DNA of 58,578 bases from Qaidamihabitans albus (lineage in GTDB: Bacteria; Actinomycetota; Actinomycetes; Mycobacteriales; Pseudonocardiaceae): NCBI RefSeq assembly GCF_016464705.1, contig NZ_JAEHOB010000011.1, positions 164,042 through 222,619 on the forward strand. The letters run 5' to 3'. This document shows, in pieces, positions 26,779 to 39,164 of this stretch (position 1 is the first letter of the stretch; each line of letters begins with the position of its first letter). The translations under genes were made by a program, and so were the position numbers. The notes beneath the pieces are model-generated. The model was not told where the DNA came from. It made no database searches and saw only the letters and a list, made by a program, of their open reading frames with translations.

Positions 26779-27282
26779 CTAGCGGCGGGACCAGAACCAG
26801 TCCCTCTCCCGTGCCTCGCGCATGGCGCGGCGCTTGCGGTCGGGGTCGAGGCGGTCGAGGTAGAGAATCCCGTCCAGATGGTCGGTCTCGTGTTGCAGGC
26901 ACTGCGCCAGCACGTCGTCACCCTCCACGGTGACGGGCTCGTTGCGCGTGTCGACGCCACGGACGGCGGCGTGTACGGCCCGCCTCGTCGGGAACCAGAG
27001 TTCCGGCACGGACAGGCAGCCCTCGTCGATCTCGTGCGTCTCCTCGGACAGTTCTACGATCTCCGGATTGAGGACGTAACCGATCTTGCCCTCGACGTTG
27101 TAGCTGAAGGCCCGCAGGCTCACGCCGATCTGCGGTGCGGCGAGACCGGCCCGACCAGGGGCGTCGACGGTGTCCAGCAGGTCGGTGACCAGCGACTCCA
27201 GCGACTTGTCGAACCGTGTCACCGGGTCGGCGACGGTTTTCAGCACCGGGTCGCCGAAGTAGCGCAGGGCGCGCATGGCCAT
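26779..27282 (-). CDS. def: Peptide deformylase
   Basis: This 167-residue iron enzyme removes the formyl group from new polypeptides. Motif II EGCLSVP (Cys89) and motif III QHETDHLDG (His131, Glu132, His135) are intact. Motif I reads RAGLAAPQ at 44-51, with Arg in place of the usual first Gly of GxGLAAPQ. The ATG at 27282 has AAAGGA upstream, and a TAAGCT hexamer about 30 bp before the start may be the -10. A second ATG lies six bases in. It is divergent from a small membrane protein gene and is followed by a family 1 repeat. No methionyl-tRNA formyltransferase gene is adjacent, so it may be an accessory copy. Confidence 0.93.
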   Translation of the reverse strand: MAMRALRYFGDPVLKTVADPVTRFDKSLESLVTDLLDTVDAPGRAGLAAPQIGVSLRAFSYNVEGKIGYVLNPEIVELSEETHEIDEGCLSVPELWFPTRRAVHAAVRGVDTRNEPVTVEGDDVLAQCLQHETDHLDGILYLDRLDPDRKRRAMREARERDWFWSRR

Positions 27283-27437
27283 CGTCGGAGATCCTTTCGC
27301 CGCTCGCGGCGCAGCTTAGCCGACCGCGTCCGACCGCCCCCGTGGGTGCATCGCCCCGAGGACCCGTACACCGTGGGTTGGCGCCGGGCGACCACAGGTG
27401 TCGACCGTGGGCGGATGGCAGCGCGGTCGCCGGTGAA

Positions 27438-27443
27438 TAGCGT
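27438..27443 (+). promoter_or_regulatory. -10 element for the leaderless membrane protein gene
   Basis: TAGCGT ends 7 nt before the ATG at 27451, which has no ribosome-binding site. Confidence 0.45.
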
Positions 27444-27450
27444 CGGTGCC

Positions 27451-27822
27451 ATGCAATGGAAGCTGGCCGTCGCACTCGGAGCGGTGGGCCTCGTCCGCCC
27501 GGTGCTGAGCATGTTCGGCGTACTGGACGCGCTGGGCAAGCCGTGGAGCCCGCTGGCGGCGACGGCGTTGATCGCCGTCGTGTGGGTGGTCGTCGCCGTG
27601 TGGACCAGGACCGATCAGCCCGTGCTCACGCTCACACTCGCCGGTGTGGCCTACGCGATACTGGCGGCGCTGCTGAACCTCCTCGCCCAGCCGTTCTTCC
27701 CCGATGCCCAGCCCGTCGGCGTGCCGGGCGTGATGGGCATGCTGTTCACCAACGCGATCTGGGGCGCCGTGCTCGGCCTGATCGCCTTCGGGATCCAGCG
27801 CCTCCGCCGCCAACGCTCGTGA
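27451..27822 (+). CDS. Small four-helix membrane protein
   Basis: This 123-residue protein has four hydrophobic segments: about 5-25, 33-52, 60-80 and 97-117. It ends in a basic tail (RLRRQRS). It resembles unnamed conserved membrane proteins of actinobacteria; the function is not recognised. The ATG at 27451 is chosen because a TAGCGT hexamer ends 7 nt upstream, although the frame is open earlier. The final codon and stop (TCG TGA) lie inside the left arm of a family 2 palindrome, so the repeat supplies the stop. The gene is convergent with lhr. Confidence 0.8.
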   Translation: MQWKLAVALGAVGLVRPVLSMFGVLDALGKPWSPLAATALIAVVWVVVAVWTRTDQPVLTLTLAGVAYAILAALLNLLAQPFFPDAQPVGVPGVMGMLFTNAIWGAVLGLIAFGIQRLRRQRS

Positions 27823-27861
27823 GTGCGCACACGAGTTCCAACTCGGGTGCGCACTCACGAG
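27816..27861. repeat. Family 2 palindrome, copy C
   Basis: CTCGTGAGT (27816) and ACTCACGAG (27853) flank inner hexamers GCGCAC and GTGCGC, which are fully complementary. The centre is ACGAGTTCCAACTCG. The left arm contains the stop of the small membrane protein gene. It sits at the convergent junction with lhr. Confidence 0.9.
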
Positions 27862-27881
27862 GCCGGACCAGCCCGGACCAG

Positions 27882-32501
<4,620 letters not shown>

Positions 32502-32610
32502 TCCCCGCACGGACCCGTGCTGAGCAGGTGATCCGCCGGGTCCGTCCGCGCGCGAGGCGCGCGCGTGGGAGCATCACCGCGAGCTTCGGGTACTCGACAA
32601 GGGGAGCACA

Positions 32611-34521
32611 GTGCGGATTCTGTCCGTGGATCTCGGTACGTCCAACACCGTCGCCGTCCTGTCCGCACACGGTCGTCCCCCGCGGGTCGTCGAGGTCGAC
32701 GGGTCCGCCACCATGCCCTCCGCCGTGTTCGCGGACGAGGACGGCACGCTGATGATCGGCCGCGACGCCGAGCGGCGGGCCCGGCTCGACCCGACCCGGT
32801 TCGAACCCAACCCCAAACGCAGGGTGGACGAGCAGACGCTGCTGCTCGGCGACGACGTCGTCCCGGTGAACGAGGCCCTCGCCGCGGTGCTGCGCCGCGT
32901 GCTGGAGGAGACCTCCCGCCAGCTCGGCGGGGAGCCGCCCGACGAGGTCAGGCTCACCCATCCCGCGCAGTGGGGCCCCGTCCGCCGCAACGTGCTGCTC
33001 TCGGCGGCCCGGCTCGCCGGGATGGGCAACGCGATCTCGCTGGTGCCCGAGCCCGTCGCGGCGGCGGCGCACTTCGCGTCGTTCCCCGGCAAGGCGCTGG
33101 CCCAGGGGCAGGCCCTCGCCGTCTACGACCTGGGTGCGGGCACCTTCGACGTGGCCGTGGTCGGCGCCGCGCAGAACGGGTTCACGGTGCTGGCCGAGGA
33201 CGGCCTGCCCGACCTCGGCGGGCTGGACGTGGACCAGGCGCTGCTGGTGCACGTCGGCCGCGAGGTCTCGCACAGCGACCCGCAGCGCTGGCAGCGGCTG
33301 CTCCGTCCCGAGTCGACCGCCGACCGGCGCACGCGGCGCTCACTGCAGGAGGACGTCAAGGCGGCCAAGGAGGCACTGTCCCGGCATCCGCAGACCGAGG
33401 TGCCGATGCCCGAGCCGTTCTCCGACGTGCTGGTCACCAGGGCCGAGCTCGAGGCGCTGGTGCGGCCGGCGATGCTGCGCAGCGTGGAGCTGCTGTCGAG
33501 GACCGTGCGCTCGGCCGGCCTCACGCCGGACCGGCTCGCCGGGATCTACCTCGTCGGCGGATCCAGCAGGCTGCCGCTCGTCGGCACGATGATCGCCGAG
33601 AAGCTCGGCGTGGTGCCCGCGAGCCTGGACCAGCCGGAGACGGCCGTCGCGCTCGGCGCGCACCACGTCGCGGCCGACGGCATCAGCATGCGCACGCAGA
33701 ACGTCGACAACCAGGTCGCCGCGACCGGTGCCGCCCCGGCCGGGCCCGTGCCGACCGGTCCGCACGGTGTTCCGGCCGGCTACCCGCAGCCAGGGCCGTA
33801 CCGGCAGCCGCCGCCGTACCCGCACGGCGGGCCGCAGCAGCCGCCCGCCGGACAGCAGGCGGCCCCGGCGAGCTTTCCGACCTACCCGCAGGCGGCCGGG
33901 AGCAAAGGGAACAAAGGGGACAAGGGCGGGAAGAAGCGCAGGACGCTGCTCATCGGCGCCGCGGTGGCGGTGGTCGCACTGCTCGCGGCGGGTACGGCAT
34001 TCGTGCTCATGTCCTCGTCCTCGTCGGCCACCACCTACACGGCCGAGGAGTGCCGGGAACCGGGCGCGGCCGACGCCGAGGGATTCACCGGCTGCCTGCG
34101 CCAGCTCGCGGGCGGTGTCGCCGAGAACAACCAGTGCGGGCCCGGCATGGGCACCGGCCCGGCGGCCGCCGCGAACGAGGAGGAGCTGGGCGTCGCCGTG
34201 ACCTGCTCGGCGCCGGGCCTGGCCGGGGCGCAGATCACCTACCTGCACGGCAGCTCCGCCGGCACCCTCGACCAGTACACCGACGGGTTGCTGAACCGCA
34301 CCGGTGGTGGCGACCAGGTGCAGGCCCGGTGGAAGGGCAACGCACTGGAGGGCCGGTACTCGGCGGCCGCGGGGCGCAACTCGTCGGCGCTGGTCTTCAC
34401 GGTCGACGACCGCCCGCTCGCCGGGTTCGTCTACCAGGTCAACGTCACCGGCCAGGACGAGTCGGCCACGCCGTCCGAGCTGGCCGACTACTTCGAGCAG
34501 CACGTCCAGCCGGGGGAGTAG
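32611..34521 (+). CDS. Membrane-anchored Hsp70-family protein with C-terminal exported domain
   Basis: This 636-residue protein has an Hsp70/DnaK-like ATPase domain in residues 1 to about 355 (VDLGTSNTVAVL, VYDLGAGTFDVAVVG, YLVGGSSRLPLVG), but no DnaK substrate-binding domain follows. Instead there is a Pro/Gln-rich linker (about 365-440), a basic KGGKKRR stop, one membrane helix (about 446-468) and an exported domain of about 165 residues with three cysteines (EECRE, GCLRQ, NQCGP). The GTG start has AGGGGAG five bases upstream. The layout suggests ATP-linked signalling across the membrane, as with receptor kinases, but no function is established. It is divergent from lhr. Confidence 0.88.
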   Translation: MRILSVDLGTSNTVAVLSAHGRPPRVVEVDGSATMPSAVFADEDGTLMIGRDAERRARLDPTRFEPNPKRRVDEQTLLLGDDVVPVNEALAAVLRRVLEETSRQLGGEPPDEVRLTHPAQWGPVRRNVLLSAARLAGMGNAISLVPEPVAAAAHFASFPGKALAQGQALAVYDLGAGTFDVAVVGAAQNGFTVLAEDGLPDLGGLDVDQALLVHVGREVSHSDPQRWQRLLRPESTADRRTRRSLQEDVKAAKEALSRHPQTEVPMPEPFSDVLVTRAELEALVRPAMLRSVELLSRTVRSAGLTPDRLAGIYLVGGSSRLPLVGTMIAEKLGVVPASLDQPETAVALGAHHVAADGISMRTQNVDNQVAATGAAPAGPVPTGPHGVPAGYPQPGPYRQPPPYPHGGPQQPPAGQQAAPASFPTYPQAAGSKGNKGDKGGKKRRTLLIGAAVAVVALLAAGTAFVLMSSSSSATTYTAEECREPGAADAEGFTGCLRQLAGGVAENNQCGPGMGTGPAAAANEEELGVAVTCSAPGLAGAQITYLHGSSAGTLDQYTDGLLNRTGGGDQVQARWKGNALEGRYSAAAGRNSSALVFTVDDRPLAGFVYQVNVTGQDESATPSELADYFEQHVQPGE

Positions 34522-34522
34522 C

Positions 34523-34642
34523 TCACTTCCTTCGCTTGCGGATGCCGACCACCAGCACGACCAGCGCGGCGGTGACCGCGGCGATGGAGGCGAGTGACAG
34601 CAGCGTCGAGCCGAGCCCGGACAGTTCCTGTGCGAGCAACAT
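34523..34642 (-). CDS. 39-residue single-helix membrane protein
   Basis: The frame encodes MLLAQELSGLG, a hydrophobic helix (SLASIAAVTAALVVLVVG) and a basic end (IRKRRK). The stop is one base from the Hsp70 gene's stop, so the two converge. On the minus strand TACCGT ends 6 nt before the ATG, the same leaderless spacing found at its divergent neighbour. The clean helix followed by a positive tail fits a type I-like small membrane protein with its C-terminus inside. No family was recognised. Short genes of this sort are easily missed; reality is supported by promoter, codon usage and fit between its neighbours. Confidence 0.6.
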   Translation of the reverse strand: MLLAQELSGLGSTLLSLASIAAVTAALVVLVVGIRKRRK

Positions 34643-34648
34643 GCCCTC

Positions 34649-34676
34649 ACGGTACGGCGATCGGCGGGGCTACGCT
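34649..34676. promoter_or_regulatory. Divergent leaderless -10 elements for the small membrane protein and DUF3046
   Basis: The minus-strand TACCGT (34649-34654) ends 6 nt before the ATG at 34642. The plus-strand TACGCT (34671-34676) ends 7 nt before the ATG at 34684. The 41-bp gap between the two start codons therefore holds two back-to-back promoters. Confidence 0.5.
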
Positions 34677-34683
34677 GGCTTCG

Positions 34684-34878
34684 ATGCGGATCACGGTTTT
34701 TCGACGGTTGATGGCGGAGGAGTTCGGGGAGACCCGGGCCGAGACACTGGCGAAAGACCATGTGCTGAGCGGGCTGGACGGCCGTACCGTCGACGAGGCG
34801 CTGGCCGCGGGCGTGCCCGCCAAACGAATCTGGGAGCAGGTCTGCGCCGAGTTCCAGGTACCCGTCGAGCGTCGCTGA
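34684..34878 (+). CDS. DUF3046-family protein
   Basis: This 64-residue protein matches DUF3046, a small actinobacterial family (M. tuberculosis Rv2738c) that sits next to recA. Conserved parts are MRITVFRRLMAEEFGE, KDHVLSGLDGRT and IWEQVCAEFQVP. The function is unknown. The ATG is preceded by TACGCT at leaderless spacing. It ends 34 bp before a LexA box that belongs to recA, and the constant linkage suggests some tie to DNA repair, although this gene has its own promoter upstream of that box. Confidence 0.92.
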   Translation: MRITVFRRLMAEEFGETRAETLAKDHVLSGLDGRTVDEALAAGVPAKRIWEQVCAEFQVPVERR

Positions 34879-34911
34879 CAAGTGCTGCCGTCCCGGCGTG
34901 TCGGCTCGACC

Positions 34912-34927
34912 TCGAACAGGTGTTCGG
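34912..34927 (+). promoter_or_regulatory. LexA (SOS) box upstream of recA
   Basis: TCGAACAGGTGTTCGG matches the consensus TCGAAC-N4-GTTCGA except for the last base. It lies 134 bp before the recA start. Confidence 0.85.
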
Positions 34928-34993
34928 CTACCGTGTCGGCACGGTTGTCCACAACCGGGGCCGCCATCCACAGATTCGAAAGAACCCGGGGAA

Positions 34994-35016
34994 TTGTCGG
35001 ACCCCGCCCCTAACGT
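34994..35016 (+). promoter_or_regulatory. RecA-NDp (PafBC-type) DNA-damage promoter of recA
   Basis: TTGTCGGAC at 34994-35002 is followed by 8 bp and TAACGT at 35011-35016. This is the spacing of the mycobacterial RecA-NDp motif (tTGTCRgtg, 8 bp, TAnnnT), which the PafBC activator uses independently of LexA. A start near 35023 would give a leader of about 40 nt before recA. Confidence 0.75.
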
Positions 35017-35061
35017 CGGACCCAGCAGTTCACGACCGCTACAGCCAATGAGGTGGATTCC

Positions 35062-36102
35062 ATGCCAGCAGCACCGGACAAGGGCAAAGCGCTCGATCTG
35101 GCCCTTGCCCAGATCGACAAGCAGTACGGCAAGGGCTCGGTCATGCGGCTCGGCGAGGAGACCCGGGCGCCGATCGAGGTCATTCCCACCGGGGCCATCG
35201 CGCTCGACATCGCACTGGGCATCGGGGGCCTGCCGCGCGGGCGTGTCGTGGAGATCTACGGTCCGGAATCCTCGGGTAAGACGACGGTCGCCCTGCACGC
35301 CGTGGCCAACGCGCAGAAGGGCGGCGGCATCGCGGCCTTCATCGACGCCGAGCACGCGCTGGACCCCGAGTACGCCAAGGCGCTCGGCGTGGACACCGAC
35401 GCGCTGCTGGTCTCCCAGCCGGACACCGGTGAGCAGGCCCTGGAGATCGCGGACATGCTCATCCGCTCCGGTGCGCTCGACATCCTGGTGATCGACTCGG
35501 TCGCCGCGCTCGTGCCCCGTGCCGAGATCGAGGGCGAAATGGGTGACTCCCACGTCGGGCTCCAGGCGCGCCTGATGAGCCAGGCACTGCGGAAGATCAC
35601 CGGTGCGCTGCACAACTCCGGTACCACCGCGATGTTCATCAACCAGCTGCGCGAGAAAGTGGGCGTCATGTTCGGCTCACCGGAGACCACCACCGGTGGT
35701 AAGGCGCTCAAGTTCTACGCCTCGGTCCGGCTGGACGTCCGCCGTATCGAGACGCTGAAGGACGGCGGTGAGCCGGTCGGCAACCGCACGCGGGTGAAGG
35801 TCGTGAAGAACAAGGTCGCGCCGCCGTTCAAGCAGGCCGAGTTCGACATCCTCTACGGCATCGGGATCTCCCGCGAGGGTTCGCTCATCGACATGGGTGT
35901 CGACCAGGGCATCCTGCGCAAGTCGGGGGCCTGGTACACCTACGAGGGCGACCAGCTCGGCCAGGGCAAGGAGAACGCCAGGAAGTTCCTGCGCGACAAC
36001 CCCGACATCGCCAACGAGGTCGAGAAGCGCATCAAGGAGAAGCTCGGCGTCGGTGCGCAGCTGGACGCCGACGAGACCGTGCCGGCACCGGTCGACTTCT
36101 GA
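35062..36102 (+). CDS. recA: Recombinase RecA
   Basis: This 346-residue ATPase forms filaments on single-stranded DNA, drives strand exchange and triggers LexA cleavage. Walker A GPESSGKT lies at 67-74. MAW-type blocks follow, as do the L2 loop region ([16 protein letters not shown]) and a normal acidic C-terminus. There is no intein, unlike M. tuberculosis RecA. The ATG at 35062 has GAGG upstream; an in-frame GTG nine bases earlier is less likely. Two damage-responsive signals lie upstream: a LexA box and a RecA-NDp promoter. recX follows after 73 bp containing an inverted repeat. Confidence 0.98.
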   Translation: MPAAPDKGKALDLALAQIDKQYGKGSVMRLGEETRAPIEVIPTGAIALDIALGIGGLPRGRVVEIYGPESSGKTTVALHAVANAQKGGGIAAFIDAEHALDPEYAKALGVDTDALLVSQPDTGEQALEIADMLIRSGALDILVIDSVAALVPRAEIEGEMGDSHVGLQARLMSQALRKITGALHNSGTTAMFINQLREKVGVMFGSPETTTGGKALKFYASVRLDVRRIETLKDGGEPVGNRTRVKVVKNKVAPPFKQAEFDILYGIGISREGSLIDMGVDQGILRKSGAWYTYEGDQLGQGKENARKFLRDNPDIANEVEKRIKEKLGVGAQLDADETVPAPVDF

Positions 36103-36111
36103 CAAGGGCGG

Positions 36112-36158
36112 CCGAGAACGGTGACGTGCGTGGTGCGGGTGAGGCGGCGCGTTCTCGG
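36112..36158 (+). promoter_or_regulatory. Inverted repeat between recA and recX
   Basis: CCGAGAACG (36112-36120) and CGTTCTCGG (36150-36158) are perfect complements 29 bp apart. They fill most of the 73-bp recA-recX gap. A hairpin here could lower recX readthrough, as known for E. coli recA-recX. Confidence 0.5.
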
Positions 36159-36175
36159 ACGGGCGCTGACCACCG

Positions 36176-36727
36176 ATGAGTGAGCGTGGGACACGCCGGA
36201 GGCAGCCCGCGGACATGGCGCCCGAGGAAGCGCGGAAGAAGGCGAAGGAGATCTGCTTCGATCTCCTCGCCGCGCGCCCGCGCACCAAGGACGAACTTCG
36301 GCAGGCCCTGCGCCGCAAGGGGTTCGACGAGGAGACTCGCGAGACCCTGCTGGGCAAGCTGGACGAGGCCGGGCTGGTCGACGATGCCGCGTTCGCCGAG
36401 TCTTGGGTGCGTTCCCGGCACCACCATCAGGGGCTGGCGAGGCGTGCGCTCGTCACCGAGCTGAAACGCAAGGGCGTCGACGGCGCGATCGCCGAGCAGG
36501 CGGTCGGCGAGGTCGACCGTGACGCCGAGGAGGAACGCGCCCGGGACCTCGTCCGCAAGCGGTTGCGGACCATGAACGGCATCGACGAGCAGACCGCGAT
36601 CCGGCGGCTGCTCGGCATGCTCGGCCGTAAAGGGTATCCGCAGGGCCTCGCGTACACGGTGATCAAGGACGAGCTACGGGAGGCCGGTTCGGCGCCGACG
36701 CTGCTCGACGATGTCGCACCCGACTAG
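36176..36727 (+). CDS. recX: RecA regulator RecX
   Basis: This 183-residue protein matches RecX, an all-helical protein that binds the RecA filament and limits its activity. Three-helix repeats are visible: CFDLLAARPRTKDELRQAL, AGLVDDAAFAESWVRSR and MLGRKGYPQGLAYTVIKDEL. The start MSERGTRRR has only weak ribosome-binding support, consistent with low expression after readthrough from recA. In C. glutamicum the next genes are gluDCBA and miaB. Here a family 1 repeat and a 13.8-kb catabolic block follow instead. Confidence 0.95.
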   Translation: MSERGTRRRQPADMAPEEARKKAKEICFDLLAARPRTKDELRQALRRKGFDEETRETLLGKLDEAGLVDDAAFAESWVRSRHHHQGLARRALVTELKRKGVDGAIAEQAVGEVDRDAEEERARDLVRKRLRTMNGIDEQTAIRRLLGMLGRKGYPQGLAYTVIKDELREAGSAPTLLDDVAPD

Positions 36728-36731
36728 CGGT

Positions 36732-36778
36732 TTGTCCGCGCCCTGCGACGCAGATACGCGTGCATAGCGCGCGGACAC
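36732..36778. repeat. Family 1 phased repeat, copy C (1 forward + 2 reverse units)
   Basis: A forward unit TTGTCCGCG (36732) is followed 17 bp later by CGCAGATAC (36749) and, 21 bp on, by CGCGGACAC (36770). The central spacer CCCTGCGA is the same as in the copy at 2707. It sits at the convergent junction of recX and the catabolic operon. Confidence 0.88.
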
Positions 36779-36781
36779 GGG

Positions 36782-37420
36782 TCAGGCCAGCAGGCGGGTC
36801 GCCGCCGCGCAGGCCTCGTCGGTGACGATGTGCTCGGTGCCCGGATCGATGCGCACATCGACCTCGGCTCCCGCCCGGCTCAGCACGGCCGCCGTTTCAC
36901 GGACACGGTGGCTCGGCACCCAGGGATCCTGATCGACGCTGCGCACGACCGCTGGTACCGCCCGCAGCGGCTTCCCGGCAGGCGCGGGCAATGCTTCGGG
37001 ACCGATGTAGCCGCCGGTGAAGAGAATCAACCCGGCGAACGGCCGCGGCGACGTCAGCACGTAGTGGGAGAGCAGGCAGGCACCCTGCGAGAACCCCCAC
37101 AGCACCACGCGGCCGGGTGCGAAACCTGCCCCGGCGAGCCCGGCCAGGCATCCGTCGAGAATGCGGAGGGACTCGTCGAGGTCCGGCTGGTTGGCCGCGA
37201 GGGGCTCCAGGAACGGCCGTGGGTACCAGCTGTTGCCCGGCGCCTCGGGCGCGTAGAAGCGGGCAGGCGACGGACCGAACCGCTGCGCCACCTGCCGCAT
37301 GAACGATGGATCCTGCGACCGTCCGTGGACCGCGAGCACCGCGACCGCTGCCTCCTCGGCCGCCGTGCCCCACTGCACCATCGGCAGGCCACCTGGCCGG
37401 GCCGCCGGGTCCGTGCTCAT
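36782..37420 (-). CDS. Phospholipase/carboxylesterase-family hydrolase (MhqD-like)
   Basis: This 212-residue alpha/beta hydrolase has the small carboxylesterase fold. The triad reads Ser111 (GFSQGA), Asp165 (VDQDPWVP) and His197 (GTEHIV). It is the last of five genes on this strand, and its ATG overlaps the flavin reductase stop by four bases. In Bacillus a similar hydrolase (MhqD) is part of the quinone-responsive regulon with a ring-cleaving dioxygenase (MhqO). The same pairing occurs in this operon, which suggests hydrolysis of a ring-cleavage product or ester. The true substrate is not known. Confidence 0.87.
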   Translation of the reverse strand: MSTDPAARPGGLPMVQWGTAAEEAAVAVLAVHGRSQDPSFMRQVAQRFGPSPARFYAPEAPGNSWYPRPFLEPLAANQPDLDESLRILDGCLAGLAGAGFAPGRVVLWGFSQGACLLSHYVLTSPRPFAGLILFTGGYIGPEALPAPAGKPLRAVPAVVRSVDQDPWVPSHRVRETAAVLSRAGAEVDVRIDPGTEHIVTDEACAAATRLLA

Positions 37421-37926
37421 GCCAGCACCGCCGCGTCACCGAGTGCGTACCAGGACCGGTCGCGGTACACGAGCGGCGCGTCGTTCCGGTGGCCGGTCCG
37501 TACCTGCTGAACCCGCGCGATCATCACGGTGGCGTCGCCTGCCGCCACCTGGTGCACGATGCCGCCGCGCAGCCAGCGGTCGACGCCGAGCAGCAGCGGT
37601 TCCCCGGTGGGCAGCCGCGTCCAGCCGACCGGTCCGCCGAACCGGTCGATCCCACCGGTCGCGAACCGCTTCGCCAGGTCCAGCTGCGCGGTGCCCAGCA
37701 GGTGGACGACAACGGTCCGGGCCCGCGCGAGCCGCGGGGTCGCCGAGGAACGCACGGACAGGGAGAACGCGAGAAGCGCGGGTTCGGCGGAGACCGAGAC
37801 GACCGAGGTGGCGGTCAGCCCGGCCGGGCCCCCGCCGTCGTCGGCGGTGATGATCGCGACGCCTGCGGGGTGATCGCGGAAGGCGGTCTTGAAGTCCTCG
37901 GTCAACCTGTCGTCCTGGACCCGCAC
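37417..37926 (-). CDS. Flavin reductase of a two-component monooxygenase
   Basis: This 169-residue protein belongs to the flavin reductase-like family that supplies reduced FMN or FAD to a partner oxygenase. Features are FRDHPAGVAIITADDG, GLTATSVVSVSAEPALLAFSL (split by the family turn) and FGGPVGW near the C-terminus. The GTG at 37926 is chosen because AGGAGTGAG lies just upstream, within the end of the preceding gene; a TTG ten codons earlier is the alternative. It lies 7 bp behind the acyl-CoA-dehydrogenase-like gene, its likely oxygenase partner. It overlaps the next hydrolase gene by four bases. Confidence 0.9.
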   Translation of the reverse strand: MRVQDDRLTEDFKTAFRDHPAGVAIITADDGGGPAGLTATSVVSVSAEPALLAFSLSVRSSATPRLARARTVVVHLLGTAQLDLAKRFATGGIDRFGGPVGWTRLPTGEPLLLGVDRWLRGGIVHQVAAGDATVMIARVQQVRTGHRNDAPLVYRDRSWYALGDAAVLA

Positions 37927-37933
37927 CGCGGCC

Positions 37934-39151
37934 TCACTCCTGCTCCTGGAGGTCAAGGAACACCCAGTGGCATCGCGGAGCCAGCCCGCTCAGCCATTTG
38001 CCGCAGTTCTGCAGCACCACCGGGCCCGAGGTGACGTGCTGAGTGCCCGTGTGGAGGTCCCGGACGAACCGCTGCAGCGGGCCCCGGCGCACGGCCGCCG
38101 TCGCCGCCCACCGGTGGACCGACCGGCCGACCGCGTCCACGGACCAGGTCGTGTTGTTGAGCATCAGCCTGGTGAGCGTCTCCTGCTCGGTGTCGAGGAG
38201 CCGTCCGCTGTCCAGCGCAGCCTCGTTGTCTGCCCAGATCTCCATGGCCCATGCCCGCGCCGAGCGCAGCCTGCTCTCCGCCTCCGCGTACTCGGCGTAG
38301 AACTGTTGCGTGTCCACGGTGGCGTTCGGGGTGCCGGTCTTCTTCGCGGCGAGCGCCTTCAGTTCGTCGAGCAGCCTGCGGCCGACGCCGAGCGCCCAGC
38401 CGGTGTGGCAGACCCCTGCCATGTTCGCCAGCCCCATGCGGTAGATGGCGCCACCGAGGCGGGCGTCCATCGTCGCTATCTCGTAGACGTGGCTGTCGGG
38501 GACGAACCGCTCGTCACAGGTGTAGTCGATGCTGCCGGTGGCCCGCAGCCCCAGCACGTCCCAGTTGTCGATCAGCTCCGTCTGCTCCTTGGGCAGGGTG
38601 AACACCAGCGCCTGCCCGGTCTCCTCGCAGAGCGCGGCGGTGTGGACGTGCGTGGCGTGGGCGATGCCGGACGCGAAGTGCCAGTGCCCGGTGATGCGGT
38701 AGCCCCCGTCCACCCGGACGGCCTTGCCGAGCTTGGTGCCCTGGCCCGCGATCAACGCATGGCGCCCGCTCGCCACGTCTGGGTAGAGGTCGCGGACCGC
38801 GGCCTGCCCCAGATAGGCCGCCGTCGTACCGGTGACCATCTGCAGTGCCATGAACGTCCACCCCGCCGAGGCGTCGGCGTAGGAGATGCGCGCGATGGTC
38901 TCGATCACCTGGCGCGGGGAGAACTCGTACCCACCGAGTTCTCGGGGGATGCCCACGCGGAACGCGCCGGTGTCCCAGAGCGCCCGCGCGGCCTCCTCGG
39001 TGAGCCGGCCGAGTTCCTCGCCCTCCTCGGCGTTGTCCTCGAGTACCTGGCTGATGCCGTCGAGCCGTTTCATGAGCCCGTCGAACTCGTCGCTGACATG
39101 AAGGCCGGGAGTGTCCGTTCGCGCGGGCGCCGCGGGTTCTGTCGCCGTCAC
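37934..39151 (-). CDS. Flavin-dependent monooxygenase, acyl-CoA dehydrogenase fold (group D)
   Basis: This 405-residue protein has the acyl-CoA dehydrogenase fold used by two-component flavin hydroxylases such as HsaA and HpaH-type enzymes. Visible blocks are EAARALWDTGAFRVGIPRELGG (split by variable residues), GGYRITGHWHFASGI, DNWDVLGLRATGS and VDAVGRSVHRWAATAAVRRGP. A flavin reductase gene follows directly, so it probably hydroxylates an aromatic ring using reduced flavin and O2. It is the third gene of a five-gene operon beginning with an extradiol dioxygenase. A true acyl-CoA dehydrogenase is less likely because the catalytic Glu region is not evident and no CoA genes are nearby. Confidence 0.86.
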   Translation of the reverse strand: MTATEPAAPARTDTPGLHVSDEFDGLMKRLDGISQVLEDNAEEGEELGRLTEEAARALWDTGAFRVGIPRELGGYEFSPRQVIETIARISYADASAGWTFMALQMVTGTTAAYLGQAAVRDLYPDVASGRHALIAGQGTKLGKAVRVDGGYRITGHWHFASGIAHATHVHTAALCEETGQALVFTLPKEQTELIDNWDVLGLRATGSIDYTCDERFVPDSHVYEIATMDARLGGAIYRMGLANMAGVCHTGWALGVGRRLLDELKALAAKKTGTPNATVDTQQFYAEYAEAESRLRSARAWAMEIWADNEAALDSGRLLDTEQETLTRLMLNNTTWSVDAVGRSVHRWAATAAVRRGPLQRFVRDLHTGTQHVTSGPVVLQNCGKWLSGLAPRCHWVFLDLQEQE

Positions 39152-39164
39152 AGTCGATCGCTCC

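Noticed and set aside
26411-26782. Plus-strand frame upstream of def (MPEVRRRKFR...)
   Set aside because: It runs through a promoter region and a family 1 repeat, has no ribosome-binding site, and no recognisable domain.
35062-36102. Intein in RecA as in M. tuberculosis
   Set aside because: The frame is 346 codons with the Walker and L2 regions uninterrupted.
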